Source: Extensimonas soli (GTDB lineage: Bacteria; Pseudomonadota; Gammaproteobacteria; Burkholderiales; Burkholderiaceae_C). Taken from it: a stretch of DNA of 48,858 bases. The stretch covers positions 1-48,858 of the forward strand of contig NZ_JARGEL010000031.1 in the NCBI RefSeq assembly GCF_029211265.1, in the 5' to 3' direction. Made by a program: the position numbers and the translations under genes. The notes below the pieces were generated by a model. That model saw only the letters and a program-made list of their open reading frames with translations. It ran no database searches and was not told where the DNA came from. This document shows, piece by piece, positions 24,712 to 33,453 of this stretch (position 1 is its first letter; each line of letters starts with the position of its first letter).

Positions 24712-26360
24712 GGTTTGCTCCCAGCTGGTTTGGCGGTGGCCGCTTTGGGCTCCGGTGCCATGGCGCTCACGCGGGTGAGCTGTGGCAAGCCTTCCGCATC
24801 CATGTAGAACTCGAAGCTCACCTTGTCGCCAGGCTCCAGATTGCGCGGCTTACCACTGGCAGGCAGCTTGAAATCCATGGTCATCGCACCCCATTTGAGG
24901 GACGGGATGGGGCCATGCGCGAGCGTGATGCTGTCTTGGCCAATGGCCTCAATCTTGGCTTCGCCATCATGGCGCGGTGCCGTGTTGGCCGTGCTTGGCT
25001 TGGGGGCATCGTTCAAACGTGCTTCCACACCTTTGAGGCTGGCTTCCGAGTCGACCAGGAACTGGGACGATACCACCACGCGCTGCCCCATTTGCAGGCC
25101 GCGTTTGATCTCGGTCTGGCCATTGCTTTCGATGCCGGTTTCCACCTCAACCGGACGGAACTTGCCTTTGTCCTCGGCTAGCATGACCACCACACGCTTG
25201 CCGGTCTGGATCACGGCTTCCGTGGGAATCAGCAAGGACTTCTCTGCCCGCATGTCCATGAACTGCATGTTGACGAACATGCCGGGCACCAGCAGGTTGC
25301 CGGGGTTGGCCAGTTCCACGCGGGCCTTGAGCGTGCGGGTGACCGCGTTCACCTCGGGCAATATCGCTTGCACCGTGCCGCGCAGGGCCGTGCCGGGGGC
25401 AGCGGCGCTGCTGGCCTGCACCTTGGTACCGGGGCGAATCAGGGCCGCCTGGCTTTCTGGTACTTCGGCATTGGCCCACACGCTGCCCAGACCGTTGATA
25501 CGGAACAGCGTCGCGCCCGGCATCACCGTCATGCCTTCGCGGGCCATCAGTTCCACCACCACACCACCTATTGGTGCGGTCAGAGTGATGCGGGCCTGGG
25601 TTTTGCCGCTGCTTTCCACCAGGCGAATCTGTTCATTGCTCATGCCCACCTGGCGCATGCGCTGGCGGGCGCCATCGACCAACGGTGCCAGGTCTGTGCC
25701 ATGCATGCGCCGCACCGACAGAAATTCCTCTTGTGCCGCAATCCAGTCGGGCACGTAGAGTTCGGCCAAAGGCTGCCCTTTGCTCACGCGGTCCAGCGTT
25801 GCGCGCACATGCAGGCGCTCGATGTAGCCGGTGGCACGGGCTTGCACAAAGGCCTGGTCGCGTTCATTGAAGGCGATGTTTCCTACCGCAGAGACCTGCG
25901 GCGACAGCAGGCCATCAGTGACTTCGGCAGTCCGCACCCCGAGGTTCTGCTGGATGCGCGGACTGACCGTGACTTTGCTGCCGTCGCTGCCAGCGTCCCC
26001 GTCTGCGTAGACCGGCACCATCATCATGTCCATAAAGGGGGACTTGCCGGGCTTATCGAACTTGTTGCCCGGCACCATGGGGTCGTGGTAGTACAGCACT
26101 TTGCGGCCGGTGGCTGGGTCCACATCACCGGCCTTGATGCCTTTTTCGATATGGCGGCGAGTGGCGTCTTCGCCTTCGGCAACGCTTTGGGGGACTGCGC
26201 CGGGCGCAACGCTTCCCGTTGCGGCTGCTCCTGCTGACGGGGCGGAGGAAGTAGCCATGCCCATGCCGCGCTGCATGCCAATGGTGTAGAAACCGTAACC
26301 GCTTGCGGCGAGTACGCTCGCACCGACCAGGCCCACCAGCAGTGGTTTAAGTTTTGTCAT
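24708..26360 (-). CDS. cusB: CusB-type membrane fusion protein fused to a CusF-like domain
   Basis: The protein has 550 residues. Order: an N-terminal membrane anchor ([21 protein letters not shown]); a low-complexity linker; a heavy-metal-binding motif ([19 protein letters not shown] and MDMMMVPVY, about 88-115); the adaptor core with the lipoyl halves ([20 protein letters not shown] and [14 protein letters not shown]); and from about residue 460 a CusF-like OB domain with [20 protein letters not shown], keeping the His, Trp and two Met that bind Cu(I)/Ag(I) in CusF. The fusion puts a metal donor on the adaptor itself. It starts 1 bp after cusC and overlaps cusA by four bases. Confidence 0.94.
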   Translation of the reverse strand: MTKLKPLLVGLVGASVLAASGYGFYTIGMQRGMGMATSSAPSAGAAATGSVAPGAVPQSVAEGEDATRRHIEKGIKAGDVDPATGRKVLYYHDPMVPGNKFDKPGKSPFMDMMMVPVYADGDAGSDGSKVTVSPRIQQNLGVRTAEVTDGLLSPQVSAVGNIAFNERDQAFVQARATGYIERLHVRATLDRVSKGQPLAELYVPDWIAAQEEFLSVRRMHGTDLAPLVDGARQRMRQVGMSNEQIRLVESSGKTQARITLTAPIGGVVVELMAREGMTVMPGATLFRINGLGSVWANAEVPESQAALIRPGTKVQASSAAAPGTALRGTVQAILPEVNAVTRTLKARVELANPGNLLVPGMFVNMQFMDMRAEKSLLIPTEAVIQTGKRVVVMLAEDKGKFRPVEVETGIESNGQTEIKRGLQMGQRVVVSSQFLVDSEASLKGVEARLNDAPKPSTANTAPRHDGEAKIEAIGQDSITLAHGPIPSLKWGAMTMDFKLPASGKPRNLEPGDKVSFEFYMDAEGLPQLTRVSAMAPEPKAATAKPAGSKP

Positions 26361-26361
26361 G

Positions 26362-27666
26362 TTATTTCTCCGTTGCTGTTGTTGTGGGGAGTGAGGGCAG
26401 GCGTGGCTCCGTAGTCGTTTGGTGCTCCGCAGGAATCAGGTACTCCAGTTGCGCCCACAGAGCGGCGGCTTCCATCTCCAGACGCAGGCGATCCATCTGG
26501 GTGTCGATGGCCATGCGCCGTGCTTCCAGCACCACCGTGAGCGGGCCACTGCCTCCCCGGTAGGCGGCTATCGCGGCACGGGTGCGTTCAGCCGCCAGCG
26601 GAATCAGAGCGCTGTCGTATTGCGCCAAACGCTCACGGTTGCTTTGCCACTCCTGCAACCACATGCGGGTATCTGCAACATGTTCCCGTGTGGCCTCCTC
26701 ACGCTGGGCACGCATCTGCTCAGCGATGGCCAGCTTGGCGGAGAGCTCCCGGTCTTGTCGGTTCTTTTGATCCCACTGCAACGGGACGGAGACATTGACC
26801 GACACCATGTTTGAGTAAGCCGGGCCGCGTTGGCTGTACATCAACTCCACGCTCCAATCAGCGCGCTTGTTGCTCTGTGCGATATCCGCATCGGCGCGTG
26901 CCACCTGTTCCTGCTTGGTCATCAAGGCAATTTCAGGATGGTGTGCCAACTGGCTGTCCAGGCTGGACAGGTCAAGGTGGACGGACTGCAAGCTGGGGGG
27001 AGTGTCCAGTGCCTGGGCGGCATCGTCCCCAACCCATCGTGCCAGCCTGATCTTGGCCGTGCCGATCTGCTTCTCTGTCTGGCGGATGCGGTCATCTATC
27101 TGCGCCACCATCGAGCGTGCGGCGAACACATCCGCTTGGGTTCCACGCCCGCCACGGTAAGCTGCATCGGCGGCTTCGATCTGCAAGCCCGCCTCGGTCC
27201 GCTGGGTGCGCAACACGTCGAGCATGCGCTCCTGGTAGTAGCGGTCCAGCCATGCCATCGCGGTGTCGCGCCGCAAGTTGGCAAGGGCTACGGCACGGCT
27301 GGCCTCCGCAGCCTCTGCTTCACGGTTGAAACGTGCAGAGCGGACCTTGAGCTTGTCGCTCCGCGTGATCTCCTGCATCACGCCGACCGAGCGCATGGTC
27401 ATGAAGTCCTGCGTCAGGCTGAAACGGTCTTCGCCGTTGATCGGCAAGTTGTTGACGCCAAATTTGAGCGTGGGGTCAGGCAGTTGCCCGGCAGCAAGGC
27501 CCATTTCGCGTGATGCGGTGGCGGCGGCATCTTGGGCGGTGAGCTGGCGCGACCGACTTTCGGCAAGCTGCAAAGCCCGGTCGAGGGACAGAACCGGCCC
27601 TGCATGCGCAGCATGGCCGATCCAAAGAATGGCATTGATAAAAATGCCGAGTAGGATTTTTTTCAC
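26362..27666 (-). CDS. cusC: CusC-type outer-membrane channel (TolC family)
   Basis: The protein has about 434 residues. A GTG at 27666 with GGAG seven bases upstream begins the signal peptide (KKILLGIFINAILWIGHAAHA) and is preferred to an ATG seven codons further up. The mature protein shows two outer-membrane efflux repeats, including LSLDRALQLAESRSRQLTAQD, AGQLPDPTLKFGVNNLPI and RTRAAIAAYRGGSGPLTVVL. It lacks the lipobox seen in some CusC proteins. It forms the exit duct of CusCBA. Upstream lie a hairpin (27692-27710) and the CzcI-like small gene. Confidence 0.9.
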   Translation of the reverse strand: MKKILLGIFINAILWIGHAAHAGPVLSLDRALQLAESRSRQLTAQDAAATASREMGLAAGQLPDPTLKFGVNNLPINGEDRFSLTQDFMTMRSVGVMQEITRSDKLKVRSARFNREAEAAEASRAVALANLRRDTAMAWLDRYYQERMLDVLRTQRTEAGLQIEAADAAYRGGRGTQADVFAARSMVAQIDDRIRQTEKQIGTAKIRLARWVGDDAAQALDTPPSLQSVHLDLSSLDSQLAHHPEIALMTKQEQVARADADIAQSNKRADWSVELMYSQRGPAYSNMVSVNVSVPLQWDQKNRQDRELSAKLAIAEQMRAQREEATREHVADTRMWLQEWQSNRERLAQYDSALIPLAAERTRAAIAAYRGGSGPLTVVLEARRMAIDTQMDRLRLEMEAAALWAQLEYLIPAEHQTTTEPRLPSLPTTTATEK

Positions 27667-27684
27667 TCTAAATCTCCAGCAAAA

Positions 27685-27710
27685 CACAAAGCGTCCGCAA
27701 AATGCGGACG
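27685..27710 (-). terminator. Hairpin between the small Cys-rich gene and cusC
   Basis: A perfect 8-bp stem CGTCCGCA/TGCGGACG with an AAA loop (27692-27710) is followed on the minus strand by CTTTGTGTTTT, a weak T-rich tail. It may end or attenuate the copper transcript before cusCBA. Confidence 0.6.
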
Positions 27711-27727
27711 GACTTAGGCTAGGGAGA

Positions 27728-28060
27728 TCAGAGGATGGGCGGTTTTACAGGCTGTCCGGGATGTGTGCTGGCTAAAAATGCCTGCAATCCAACGTAGTGC
27801 GCTGCGGATGTAGCGGGAACGTGCGGCGTGATCTCGCCAGAAAAGATCGCAACGGATAGAGCGCACACCAACTCACATGATGCCGTGCTCTTACAACATC
27901 CACCTTGGTCTGAGGCGGTACTGTTCGCATCTTCATGGCAAGGCATTGCACCTTGCTCTGTTGCCATGGCCATGTTGTCCATCCGGAGGCGTGCGTAGCT
28001 CGCCGCAAAACTTTGCAGTGGCAACAAGCAAACCAAGAGAATCAACAGAAGTCGACGCAT
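27728..28060 (-). CDS. CzcI-like small secreted Cys/Met-rich protein near cus
   Basis: The protein has 110 residues. Its signal peptide (MRRLLLILLVCLLPLQSFA) followed by ASYARLRMDNMAMA resembles the CzcI protein of this window in the leader and the ASY motif. The mature part has MPCHEDA, GGCCKSTASCELVC and several Met, which suits Cu binding rather than Zn. It lies just upstream of cusCBA, as czcI lies upstream of czcCBA. It is probably a regulatory or metal-buffering partner of the pump; this is inference. The ribosome binding site before ATG is weak. It is not a family I can name with certainty. Confidence 0.72.
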   Translation of the reverse strand: MRRLLLILLVCLLPLQSFAASYARLRMDNMAMATEQGAMPCHEDANSTASDQGGCCKSTASCELVCALSVAIFSGEITPHVPATSAAHYVGLQAFLASTHPGQPVKPPIL

Positions 28061-28128
28061 GTTTCACATGGTAGTGCAATCACAAGCCACCAGCAATCTT
28101 CTGGCTAAAGCAGGATAGTGTGCCAAAT

Positions 28129-30516
28129 TCAATCTCCACGGCGCAGGCGAAGAGCATTGCCGATCACCGAAGCTGAACTGAAGCTCATGGCAAGCGCAGC
28201 GATCAGCGGGGACAGCAGCCAGCCAGTCAAGGGATACAGCACTCCGGCCGCCACAGGAATCCCCAGTGCGTTGTACAGAAAAGCAAACAGCAGGTTCTGC
28301 TTCATGTTGCTTACAGTATCCTGCGAGAGCGTGCGAGCTACCGCTATCCCGCGCAAATCACCTTTCACGAGAGTCACTTGGGCGCTGTTCATGGCTACGT
28401 CGGTGCCAGTTCCCATGGCAATACCGACATCGGCCTTGGCTAGTGCTGGTGCGTCATTAATGCCATCACCCGCCATTGCCACGATACGTCCTTGCTTTTG
28501 CAGCTGATCCACGAATGCTAATTTGTCTGCAGGCTTGACTTCACCGTGGACCTCGTCGATTCCAAGTCGTTCACCAACGGCGCGGGCAGTGGTCAAACCG
28601 TCACCGGTCGCCATGACGATACGCAGACCGGCAGCTTTGAGTGTGGCCAGAGCCTCGGGCGTGCTTGCCTTGATCGGATCAGATACGGCCAACAGACCTG
28701 CCAGCTGCCCGTCAACGGCCAGGTGCATCACGCTTGCTCCCTCTGATCGCAAAGACTCCGCCTGTGATACGAGTGCCTTGACAGCCACGCCAAGTTGCTC
28801 CATCAATGCCGTGTTGCCGAGGGCCAGTTGTCGTCCTCCGACCTGACCTCGCACGCCAATTCCTGAGCTCGACTCAAAGTTCTCCGGCTTGTCCAAAGAC
28901 AGATGACGATCACGGGCCGCGCGAACGATGGCATCAGCCAGTGGGTGTTCGCTGCCCTGGTCCAGGCTGGCAGCGAGGCGTAGCACCTCTGTTTCTTCAA
29001 AACCCGGCGCGGCCACTGCGCGATCAAAAGCCGGTTTTCCCTCTGTCAGCGTGCCAGTTTTATCAATGATCAAGGTATCAATTTTTCTCAGATTCTCGAT
29101 TGCCGCCGCATCACGGAAAAGAACGCCATGAGTGGCACCGCGCCCCGTAGCGACCATGATCGACATCGGTGTTGCCAGGCCAAGTGCGCATGGGCAAGCA
29201 ATGATCAAAACCGCCACTGCGTTAATCAGGGCGTAAACCCAGCTGGGCTCGGGCCCAAACAGACCCCAAGCAAAAAAAGTGAGCAAGGCAACGCTGACAA
29301 CGGCCATCACGAACCAGCCCGCCACGGTGTCAGCCATTCGTTGCATCGGCGCTTTGGAGCGTTGCGCTTGGGCCACCATTTGAACGATTTGCGACAGCAT
29401 GGTGGCTGAGCCGACTTTTTCAGACCGCATCACGAGAGCACCGTTGGTGTTGAGCGTTGCTCCGATCACCTTGTCGCCAACTCGCTTAGACACTGGTACA
29501 GGTTCACCGGTCAGCATGGATTCATCGACTGCACTACTGCCCTCTGTCACTTCCCCATCAACTGGAACCTTTTCACCGGGGCGAATGCGCAGCAAGTCGC
29601 CCACATGCACATGCGTCAAAGGGACATCTTCCTCAGAGCCATCAGGGTACAGGCGACGTGCCGTCTTGGGGGCCAGCCCGAGAAGTGATTTGATGGCCGC
29701 AGAAGTCTGAGAACGAGCCTTAAGTTCAAGAACTTGCCCCAACAGGGTCAGTGAAATGATGACAGCCGTTGCTTCGAAATACACGGCGACTCGGCCCATC
29801 GAGATAAAGGAGTCTGGAAATACATGCGGTGCCACAGTGGCAACCACGCTGTATACAAAGGCGGCACCAGTGCCCAGGCCAATCAGTGTCCACATGTTTG
29901 GACTACGGTTCACAACAGATTGCCAGCCTCGTGAGAAAAATGGCCAGCCTGCCCACATGACAATTGGCAGGGATAGCGCAAATTCGATCCAGCTTTGCAC
30001 AGCCATGTCGAACCAGTTCAACCGGTGGCCGGCCATTGCCAAAAAAGTCACCACGATGGTGAGTGGGAGCGTCCACCAAAAGCGTCGCTGGAAGTCATGC
30101 AACTCGGGGTTTTCGTCTTCCTCCAACTCTGGCAAAAGCGGCTCGAGTGTCATGCCGCACTTGGGACAATTGCCTGGATGGTCCTGACGGATTTCAGGAT
30201 GCATAGGACAGGTATAGGCTGTTCCTGATGCCGCAGGTGAAGTGGGCGACTTGTCGGTGCGTTCTTCCATGTACTGCATGGGGTCGGCATCAAACTTCGC
30301 TTTGCACTTAGTCCCGCAAAAGAAAAACATCCTTCCCATGTGGACAGACCGGCATTCAGACTGGTCGGTTACCGTCATTCCACAAACTGGATCCTTCAGG
30401 TTTGAAGGATTGGAATTACCCGTGCCCAAAGGCAAAGCAGATTCGCCATGACTATTCGGCCTATGACGAATGTGCCCATGGTCATGCGTGTGATGATTGC
30501 TTTGATGTACGTTCAT
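28129..30516 (-). CDS. copF: Copper-exporting P1B ATPase with N-terminal metal-binding motifs
   Basis: The protein has about 795 residues. The first 40 are His-rich ([18 protein letters not shown]). A YHS-like domain follows ([19 protein letters not shown] with FFCGTKC, about 41-85), then a heavy-metal-binding motif ([18 protein letters not shown], about 100-125). It has no CxxC heavy-metal-associated domain. P-type core: [20 protein letters not shown] (CPC, about 445), [33 protein letters not shown]. The CPC with GLATPMS fits Cu(I) export to the periplasm. The ATG at 30516 is preferred to a TTG 12 codons upstream. It is the last gene of the copper operon. Confidence 0.93.
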   Translation of the reverse strand: MNVHQSNHHTHDHGHIRHRPNSHGESALPLGTGNSNPSNLKDPVCGMTVTDQSECRSVHMGRMFFFCGTKCKAKFDADPMQYMEERTDKSPTSPAASGTAYTCPMHPEIRQDHPGNCPKCGMTLEPLLPELEEDENPELHDFQRRFWWTLPLTIVVTFLAMAGHRLNWFDMAVQSWIEFALSLPIVMWAGWPFFSRGWQSVVNRSPNMWTLIGLGTGAAFVYSVVATVAPHVFPDSFISMGRVAVYFEATAVIISLTLLGQVLELKARSQTSAAIKSLLGLAPKTARRLYPDGSEEDVPLTHVHVGDLLRIRPGEKVPVDGEVTEGSSAVDESMLTGEPVPVSKRVGDKVIGATLNTNGALVMRSEKVGSATMLSQIVQMVAQAQRSKAPMQRMADTVAGWFVMAVVSVALLTFFAWGLFGPEPSWVYALINAVAVLIIACPCALGLATPMSIMVATGRGATHGVLFRDAAAIENLRKIDTLIIDKTGTLTEGKPAFDRAVAAPGFEETEVLRLAASLDQGSEHPLADAIVRAARDRHLSLDKPENFESSSGIGVRGQVGGRQLALGNTALMEQLGVAVKALVSQAESLRSEGASVMHLAVDGQLAGLLAVSDPIKASTPEALATLKAAGLRIVMATGDGLTTARAVGERLGIDEVHGEVKPADKLAFVDQLQKQGRIVAMAGDGINDAPALAKADVGIAMGTGTDVAMNSAQVTLVKGDLRGIAVARTLSQDTVSNMKQNLLFAFLYNALGIPVAAGVLYPLTGWLLSPLIAALAMSFSSASVIGNALRLRRGD

Positions 30517-30587
30517 AGTATGCCCATAGTCGTAGCCACATCCTTTACCCAATCGATGCCATGCCCTTTTATTACGTCGATTCAGAC

Positions 30588-31247
30588 TTAACTATTTTTG
30601 GATAGATCTGTGGGTGAACTGATCCTCGGGAAAAAGCGCGGAGTCTTTTCAGCGTAGCGCTTGTACGTATCACCAAAATGCGATTGCATCTCTACTTCCT
30701 CAGCAACTGACAGCCGTCCGTACATGATCAGAAGAATCGGAAACATGACTAAAGTCAGCAAAGTGGGCCACTGCAAGAGGAAGCCGAAAAGAATCATCAC
30801 AAAGGCCACGTATTGCGGGTGCCGAACTCGTGCGTAAGGACCGCTGGTTGCCAAAGAGTTGTGCCGCTGAGCGTGGTACAGCACATTCCAAGCTGTTGAA
30901 AGCAAATAAAAGCCATAGCCTAGGAAGATGTAACTGGCGATATGCAGAACCCCAAAATGTGGATCTCCTTTCTCTCCAAGCAGCGTCGACCACAGATGCC
31001 CCGAGTTGTGGGAGAGCAAATCAAGTCCTGGGAAACGAGTTTGGAGCCAACCCGACAACAGGTAAATGGTCAGCGGAAAACCATACATTTCCACAAATAA
31101 AGCCACGACAAACGCCGCGAAGGCACTGAAGGTTCTCCAATCTCGCGCCGTATTTGGTTTGAAAAAGCTGAATGCGAACATGATGAATATCGCTGAGTTC
31201 AAGATAACCAGCGACCACAAGCCGTAAGCTGATTCACTGTGGTTCAT
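30588..31247 (-). CDS. Isoprenylcysteine methyltransferase-like membrane protein
   Basis: The protein has 219 residues. About five hydrophobic segments ([74 protein letters not shown]) and the [14 protein letters not shown] motif near the C terminus, followed by [25 protein letters not shown] split over two turns, mark the ICMT/NnrU-like family, which binds S-adenosylmethionine in the membrane. Its substrate in bacteria is mostly unknown. It overlaps the DUF2933 gene (ATGA). Such genes are common in proteobacterial copper clusters, but a role in resistance is not shown. Confidence 0.82.
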   Translation of the reverse strand: MNHSESAYGLWSLVILNSAIFIMFAFSFFKPNTARDWRTFSAFAAFVVALFVEMYGFPLTIYLLSGWLQTRFPGLDLLSHNSGHLWSTLLGEKGDPHFGVLHIASYIFLGYGFYLLSTAWNVLYHAQRHNSLATSGPYARVRHPQYVAFVMILFGFLLQWPTLLTLVMFPILLIMYGRLSVAEEVEMQSHFGDTYKRYAEKTPRFFPRISSPTDLSKNS

Positions 31248-31513
31248 GACGACTCTCCCGGCTTTCCTGACTCGGAATTACTCTTCGACTCCGAATGGCT
31301 GCGTCCCCGGTGATGTCCATGACCACCGTGCATGAATACATGCATCAGCGGACAAGCCAGAAGAAGCAGAAATGGTAAAGCGCCGACGACATGCGCCAAG
31401 TGCTCAGTTAATAGAAAGTAGGCCGCTATGCCACCAATGACCAATAGTCCAATGGCGTAGCGTGAAGACCAAAAGCTTCTGGGCGTTTCGTGTCCCTCAC
31501 GTTGGTGGTTCAT
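31244..31513 (-). CDS. DUF2933 small membrane protein with a His-rich segment
   Basis: The protein has 89 residues. Two hydrophobic segments (AIGLLVIGGIAAYFLL and VVGALPFLLLLACPLMHVF) are followed by MHGGHGHHRGRSH, a His-rich stretch that probably binds metal, and a Ser/Glu-rich tail. This is the DUF2933 pattern, frequent beside copper ATPases and ICMT-like genes. The ATG has GGAG seven bases upstream. Exact role is unknown; metal buffering at the membrane is plausible. Confidence 0.83.
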   Translation of the reverse strand: MNHQREGHETPRSFWSSRYAIGLLVIGGIAAYFLLTEHLAHVVGALPFLLLLACPLMHVFMHGGHGHHRGRSHSESKSNSESGKPGESS

Positions 31514-31538
31514 AGCAGTTCTCCAAGAATTCGACAGG

Positions 31539-31979
31539 TTATTTGTTTTGTACAGGCATCCGGTCCATCATCATTTGCATCATGGACTCCATCATGTCCA
31601 TTCGTTCTTCCATCATCTGTTGGCGATCAGTCATCTTGGAGTTTTTGGCCATTCCTGCAGACATACCGCCCATCTGCTTCATCATGGCCATTCCGTCCTG
31701 CATCAATTTCATGTGCTCCGCCATCAACGCTTGACGTTCTTCCGGAGTCTTTGCTGCCAAAAATTTTTCGTGCATGGTCTGCATGATTTTCATATGCTGA
31801 TCCACTGCCACCATCTTGTCCGCCCCCACGGGACCAGAGGAAGGTTTCTGGACTGCAGTTGCAACGGGTTTGGTGCCAGCGGGGTGGTGATCTTTGTGCT
31901 CGTCAGCGTTTTGAGCCAGCGCGCCGAGCGACAGGGTGGCGACGCACAGTCCGATCAAATATTTGCGATTGCTGTTCAT
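31539..31979 (-). CDS. Secreted Met-rich copper-binding candidate
   Basis: The protein has 146 residues. The signal peptide ends at GALAQNAD. The mature protein is helical and very Met-rich: MKLMQDGMAMMKQMGGMSAGM and, near the C terminus, QQMMEERMDMMESMMQMMMD. The Met spacing favours Cu(I) or Ag(I) binding along amphipathic helices, so a periplasmic chaperone or buffer is likely. The ATG at 31979 with AGGAG upstream starts the signal peptide; the frame extends further up without reason to use it. No curated family is recognised. Confidence 0.8.
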   Translation of the reverse strand: MNSNRKYLIGLCVATLSLGALAQNADEHKDHHPAGTKPVATAVQKPSSGPVGADKMVAVDQHMKIMQTMHEKFLAAKTPEERQALMAEHMKLMQDGMAMMKQMGGMSAGMAKNSKMTDRQQMMEERMDMMESMMQMMMDRMPVQNK

Positions 31980-32010
31980 GAATTTCTCCTTCTGTGAGTT
32001 GTAAACGACT

Positions 32011-32037
32011 AATGTCGCCGATGTTTTACGCGACATT
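32011..32037 (-). repeat. Inverted repeat between cusF and the Met-rich gene
   Basis: A perfect 8-bp inverted repeat AATGTCGC/GCGACATT with an 11-base loop lies in the 86-bp gap inside the copper operon. Without a T-run it is more likely an mRNA processing or stability element than a terminator. Confidence 0.45.
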
Positions 32038-32065
32038 CAGCCACGGTACGCCAATACAGGGGTTT

Positions 32066-32410
32066 TTATCGCGCAGCTTGAATCTCGGTAACAACCATCT
32101 TTCCGCCTTCATTTACCACCATGAATTGAATCTTGTCGCCTGGCTTCACATTGGCGAGCAGCCCTTTGTCCTTGGCAGTGAAAACCATGGTCATACCAGG
32201 CATGTCCATGTGTTTGATGGGGCCGTGTTTGATGGTGACTTTGCCGACATCAAGGTCTACTTTCTTGACCTCACCTTCGGTCATCGACACAGCAGTCTGC
32301 GACATGTCCATCTTGCTATGATCCATGGTGGTCTGCGCCATGCTGCTCACAGGCAGAGCAATGCCCATGGCCAGGGCAGTAGCAGTGGTGATTTTTTGGA
32401 TGATGTGCAT
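32066..32410 (-). CDS. cusF: CusF-like periplasmic Cu/Ag chaperone
   Basis: The protein has 114 residues. The signal peptide (TATALAMGIALPVSSMAQ) is followed by a Met/His stretch (MDHSKMDMS) and the OB-fold domain with EVKKVDLDVGKVTIKHGPI, HMDMPGMTMVF and FMVVNEGGKMVV. The His and the two Met of the CusF site are present, but the Trp that stacks on the metal in E. coli CusF is a Met here. It should carry Cu(I) or Ag(I) in the periplasm, probably to CusCBA. It lies 2 bp after the DUF411 gene. Confidence 0.9.
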   Translation of the reverse strand: MHIIQKITTATALAMGIALPVSSMAQTTMDHSKMDMSQTAVSMTEGEVKKVDLDVGKVTIKHGPIKHMDMPGMTMVFTAKDKGLLANVKPGDKIQFMVVNEGGKMVVTEIQAAR

Positions 32411-32412
32411 GG

Positions 32413-32901
32413 TTATCCTCGTGGGTAGGTGTTGAAAACAGTGGTGCTGCCATCGCGCTGGATCAGCAGCACCTGATACGCATCGCGCCAGTTGTCGTAA
32501 GCGGGCCCATCCATGCCTGGCGACCCAATCGGCATGCCTGGCACTGACAGTCCCAAGGCTTTGGGCTTTGCTTTGAGCAAGCGTTGGATGTCTGCAGCGG
32601 GCACGTGACCCTCAATCACGTAGCCCTGGATCAAGGCCGTGTGACAAGAGCCGAATTTCTGCGGCATACCGAGACGTGCGCGTGCAGCGCTGTTACCTTG
32701 TTCAATGACTGTGGCTGCAAATTCGCTTTTTTCGAGGTGCGCAATCCAGTCTTTGCAGCAGCCGCAGTTGGGATCTTTCCAGACCTGCAAAGTTGCCGGT
32801 GCGGCGTAGGCGACCATGGTCGAAGGTGCCAGTACCATCACGGCGATACCGGCAAGCCAAGCGCGTCGGGTGGTCCGCGCGATTGAGTGCAGTCGGGACA
32901 T
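32413..32901 (-). CDS. DUF411 periplasmic metal-binding protein (CopG-like)
   Basis: The protein has 162 residues. The N terminus has TRRAWLAGIAVMVL, a twin-arginine-like or Sec signal. The mature protein has KDPNCGCCKDWIAHL, the CxCC site typical of DUF411, then FGSCHTALIQGYVIEGHVPAADI and LSVPGMPIGSPGM, the conserved Met/Pro motif. Members in copper clusters are thought to bind Cu or Ag through the Cys residues. The ATG has AAGGAG nine bases upstream. It lies 26 bp after the cupredoxin gene. Confidence 0.88.
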   Translation of the reverse strand: MSRLHSIARTTRRAWLAGIAVMVLAPSTMVAYAAPATLQVWKDPNCGCCKDWIAHLEKSEFAATVIEQGNSAARARLGMPQKFGSCHTALIQGYVIEGHVPAADIQRLLKAKPKALGLSVPGMPIGSPGMDGPAYDNWRDAYQVLLIQRDGSTTVFNTYPRG

Positions 32902-32927
32902 AGGGCGCTCCTTGTTGATTGCTCAAA

Positions 32928-33422
32928 CTATTTTTTGCTGACCTTGACTTGACCCTTCATACCGGCCTCGTAGTGCCCCGGCATCAGGCAAGCAAAGTTC
33001 ACGGTGCCCGCTTTGGTGAACTGCCAGACGATTTCTCCCTGCTTTCCGGGAGCCAACGTGACCTTGCTTGGCTCATCGTGTTCCATGTCCGGGAACTTGC
33101 GCATCTGTTCCAAGTGTTCCAACAGCTCCTGCTGAGTGCCCAAACTCAGCTCGTGTTTGACCTGGCCCTTGTTTTTGACGATGAAACGAACCGTCTCACC
33201 TTGCTTGACCTGAATATCGGCGGGCGTATAGCGCATGTTGTCCGTCATCTCAACGGTGACGGTTCGGCTGGCCTTGCTGGCCACGCCGGGTTTCCCAATC
33301 GCGGTCTCGTCGCTGTCGTGGCCGTGGCCACCCGCATGGGTGCCACCGGCAAAGGCAGCACTGGACAAGGCCAACGCGGCGATCAATGTCAAAGGGCGAA
33401 GGGTGCGGGTCATCTGAATCAT
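32928..33422 (-). CDS. Periplasmic cupredoxin (plastocyanin/azurin-like)
   Basis: The protein has 164 residues. A signal peptide (LTLIAALALSSAAFA) is followed by a His/Gly-rich linker (GGTHAGGHGHDSDE) and a cupredoxin fold: MRYTPADIQVKQGETVRF, then KHELSLG with the first His ligand, and NFACLMPGHYEAGMKG with the Cys, second His and Met ligands of a type 1 copper site. It could pass electrons or copper to the multicopper oxidase encoded just upstream. The ATG at 33422 (MIQMTRTL) has AGGAG eight bases upstream. Confidence 0.9.
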   Translation of the reverse strand: MIQMTRTLRPLTLIAALALSSAAFAGGTHAGGHGHDSDETAIGKPGVASKASRTVTVEMTDNMRYTPADIQVKQGETVRFIVKNKGQVKHELSLGTQQELLEHLEQMRKFPDMEHDEPSKVTLAPGKQGEIVWQFTKAGTVNFACLMPGHYEAGMKGQVKVSKK

Positions 33423-33453
33423 TACAAGGTCTCCTGGGTTAAATGAAAGCGGG

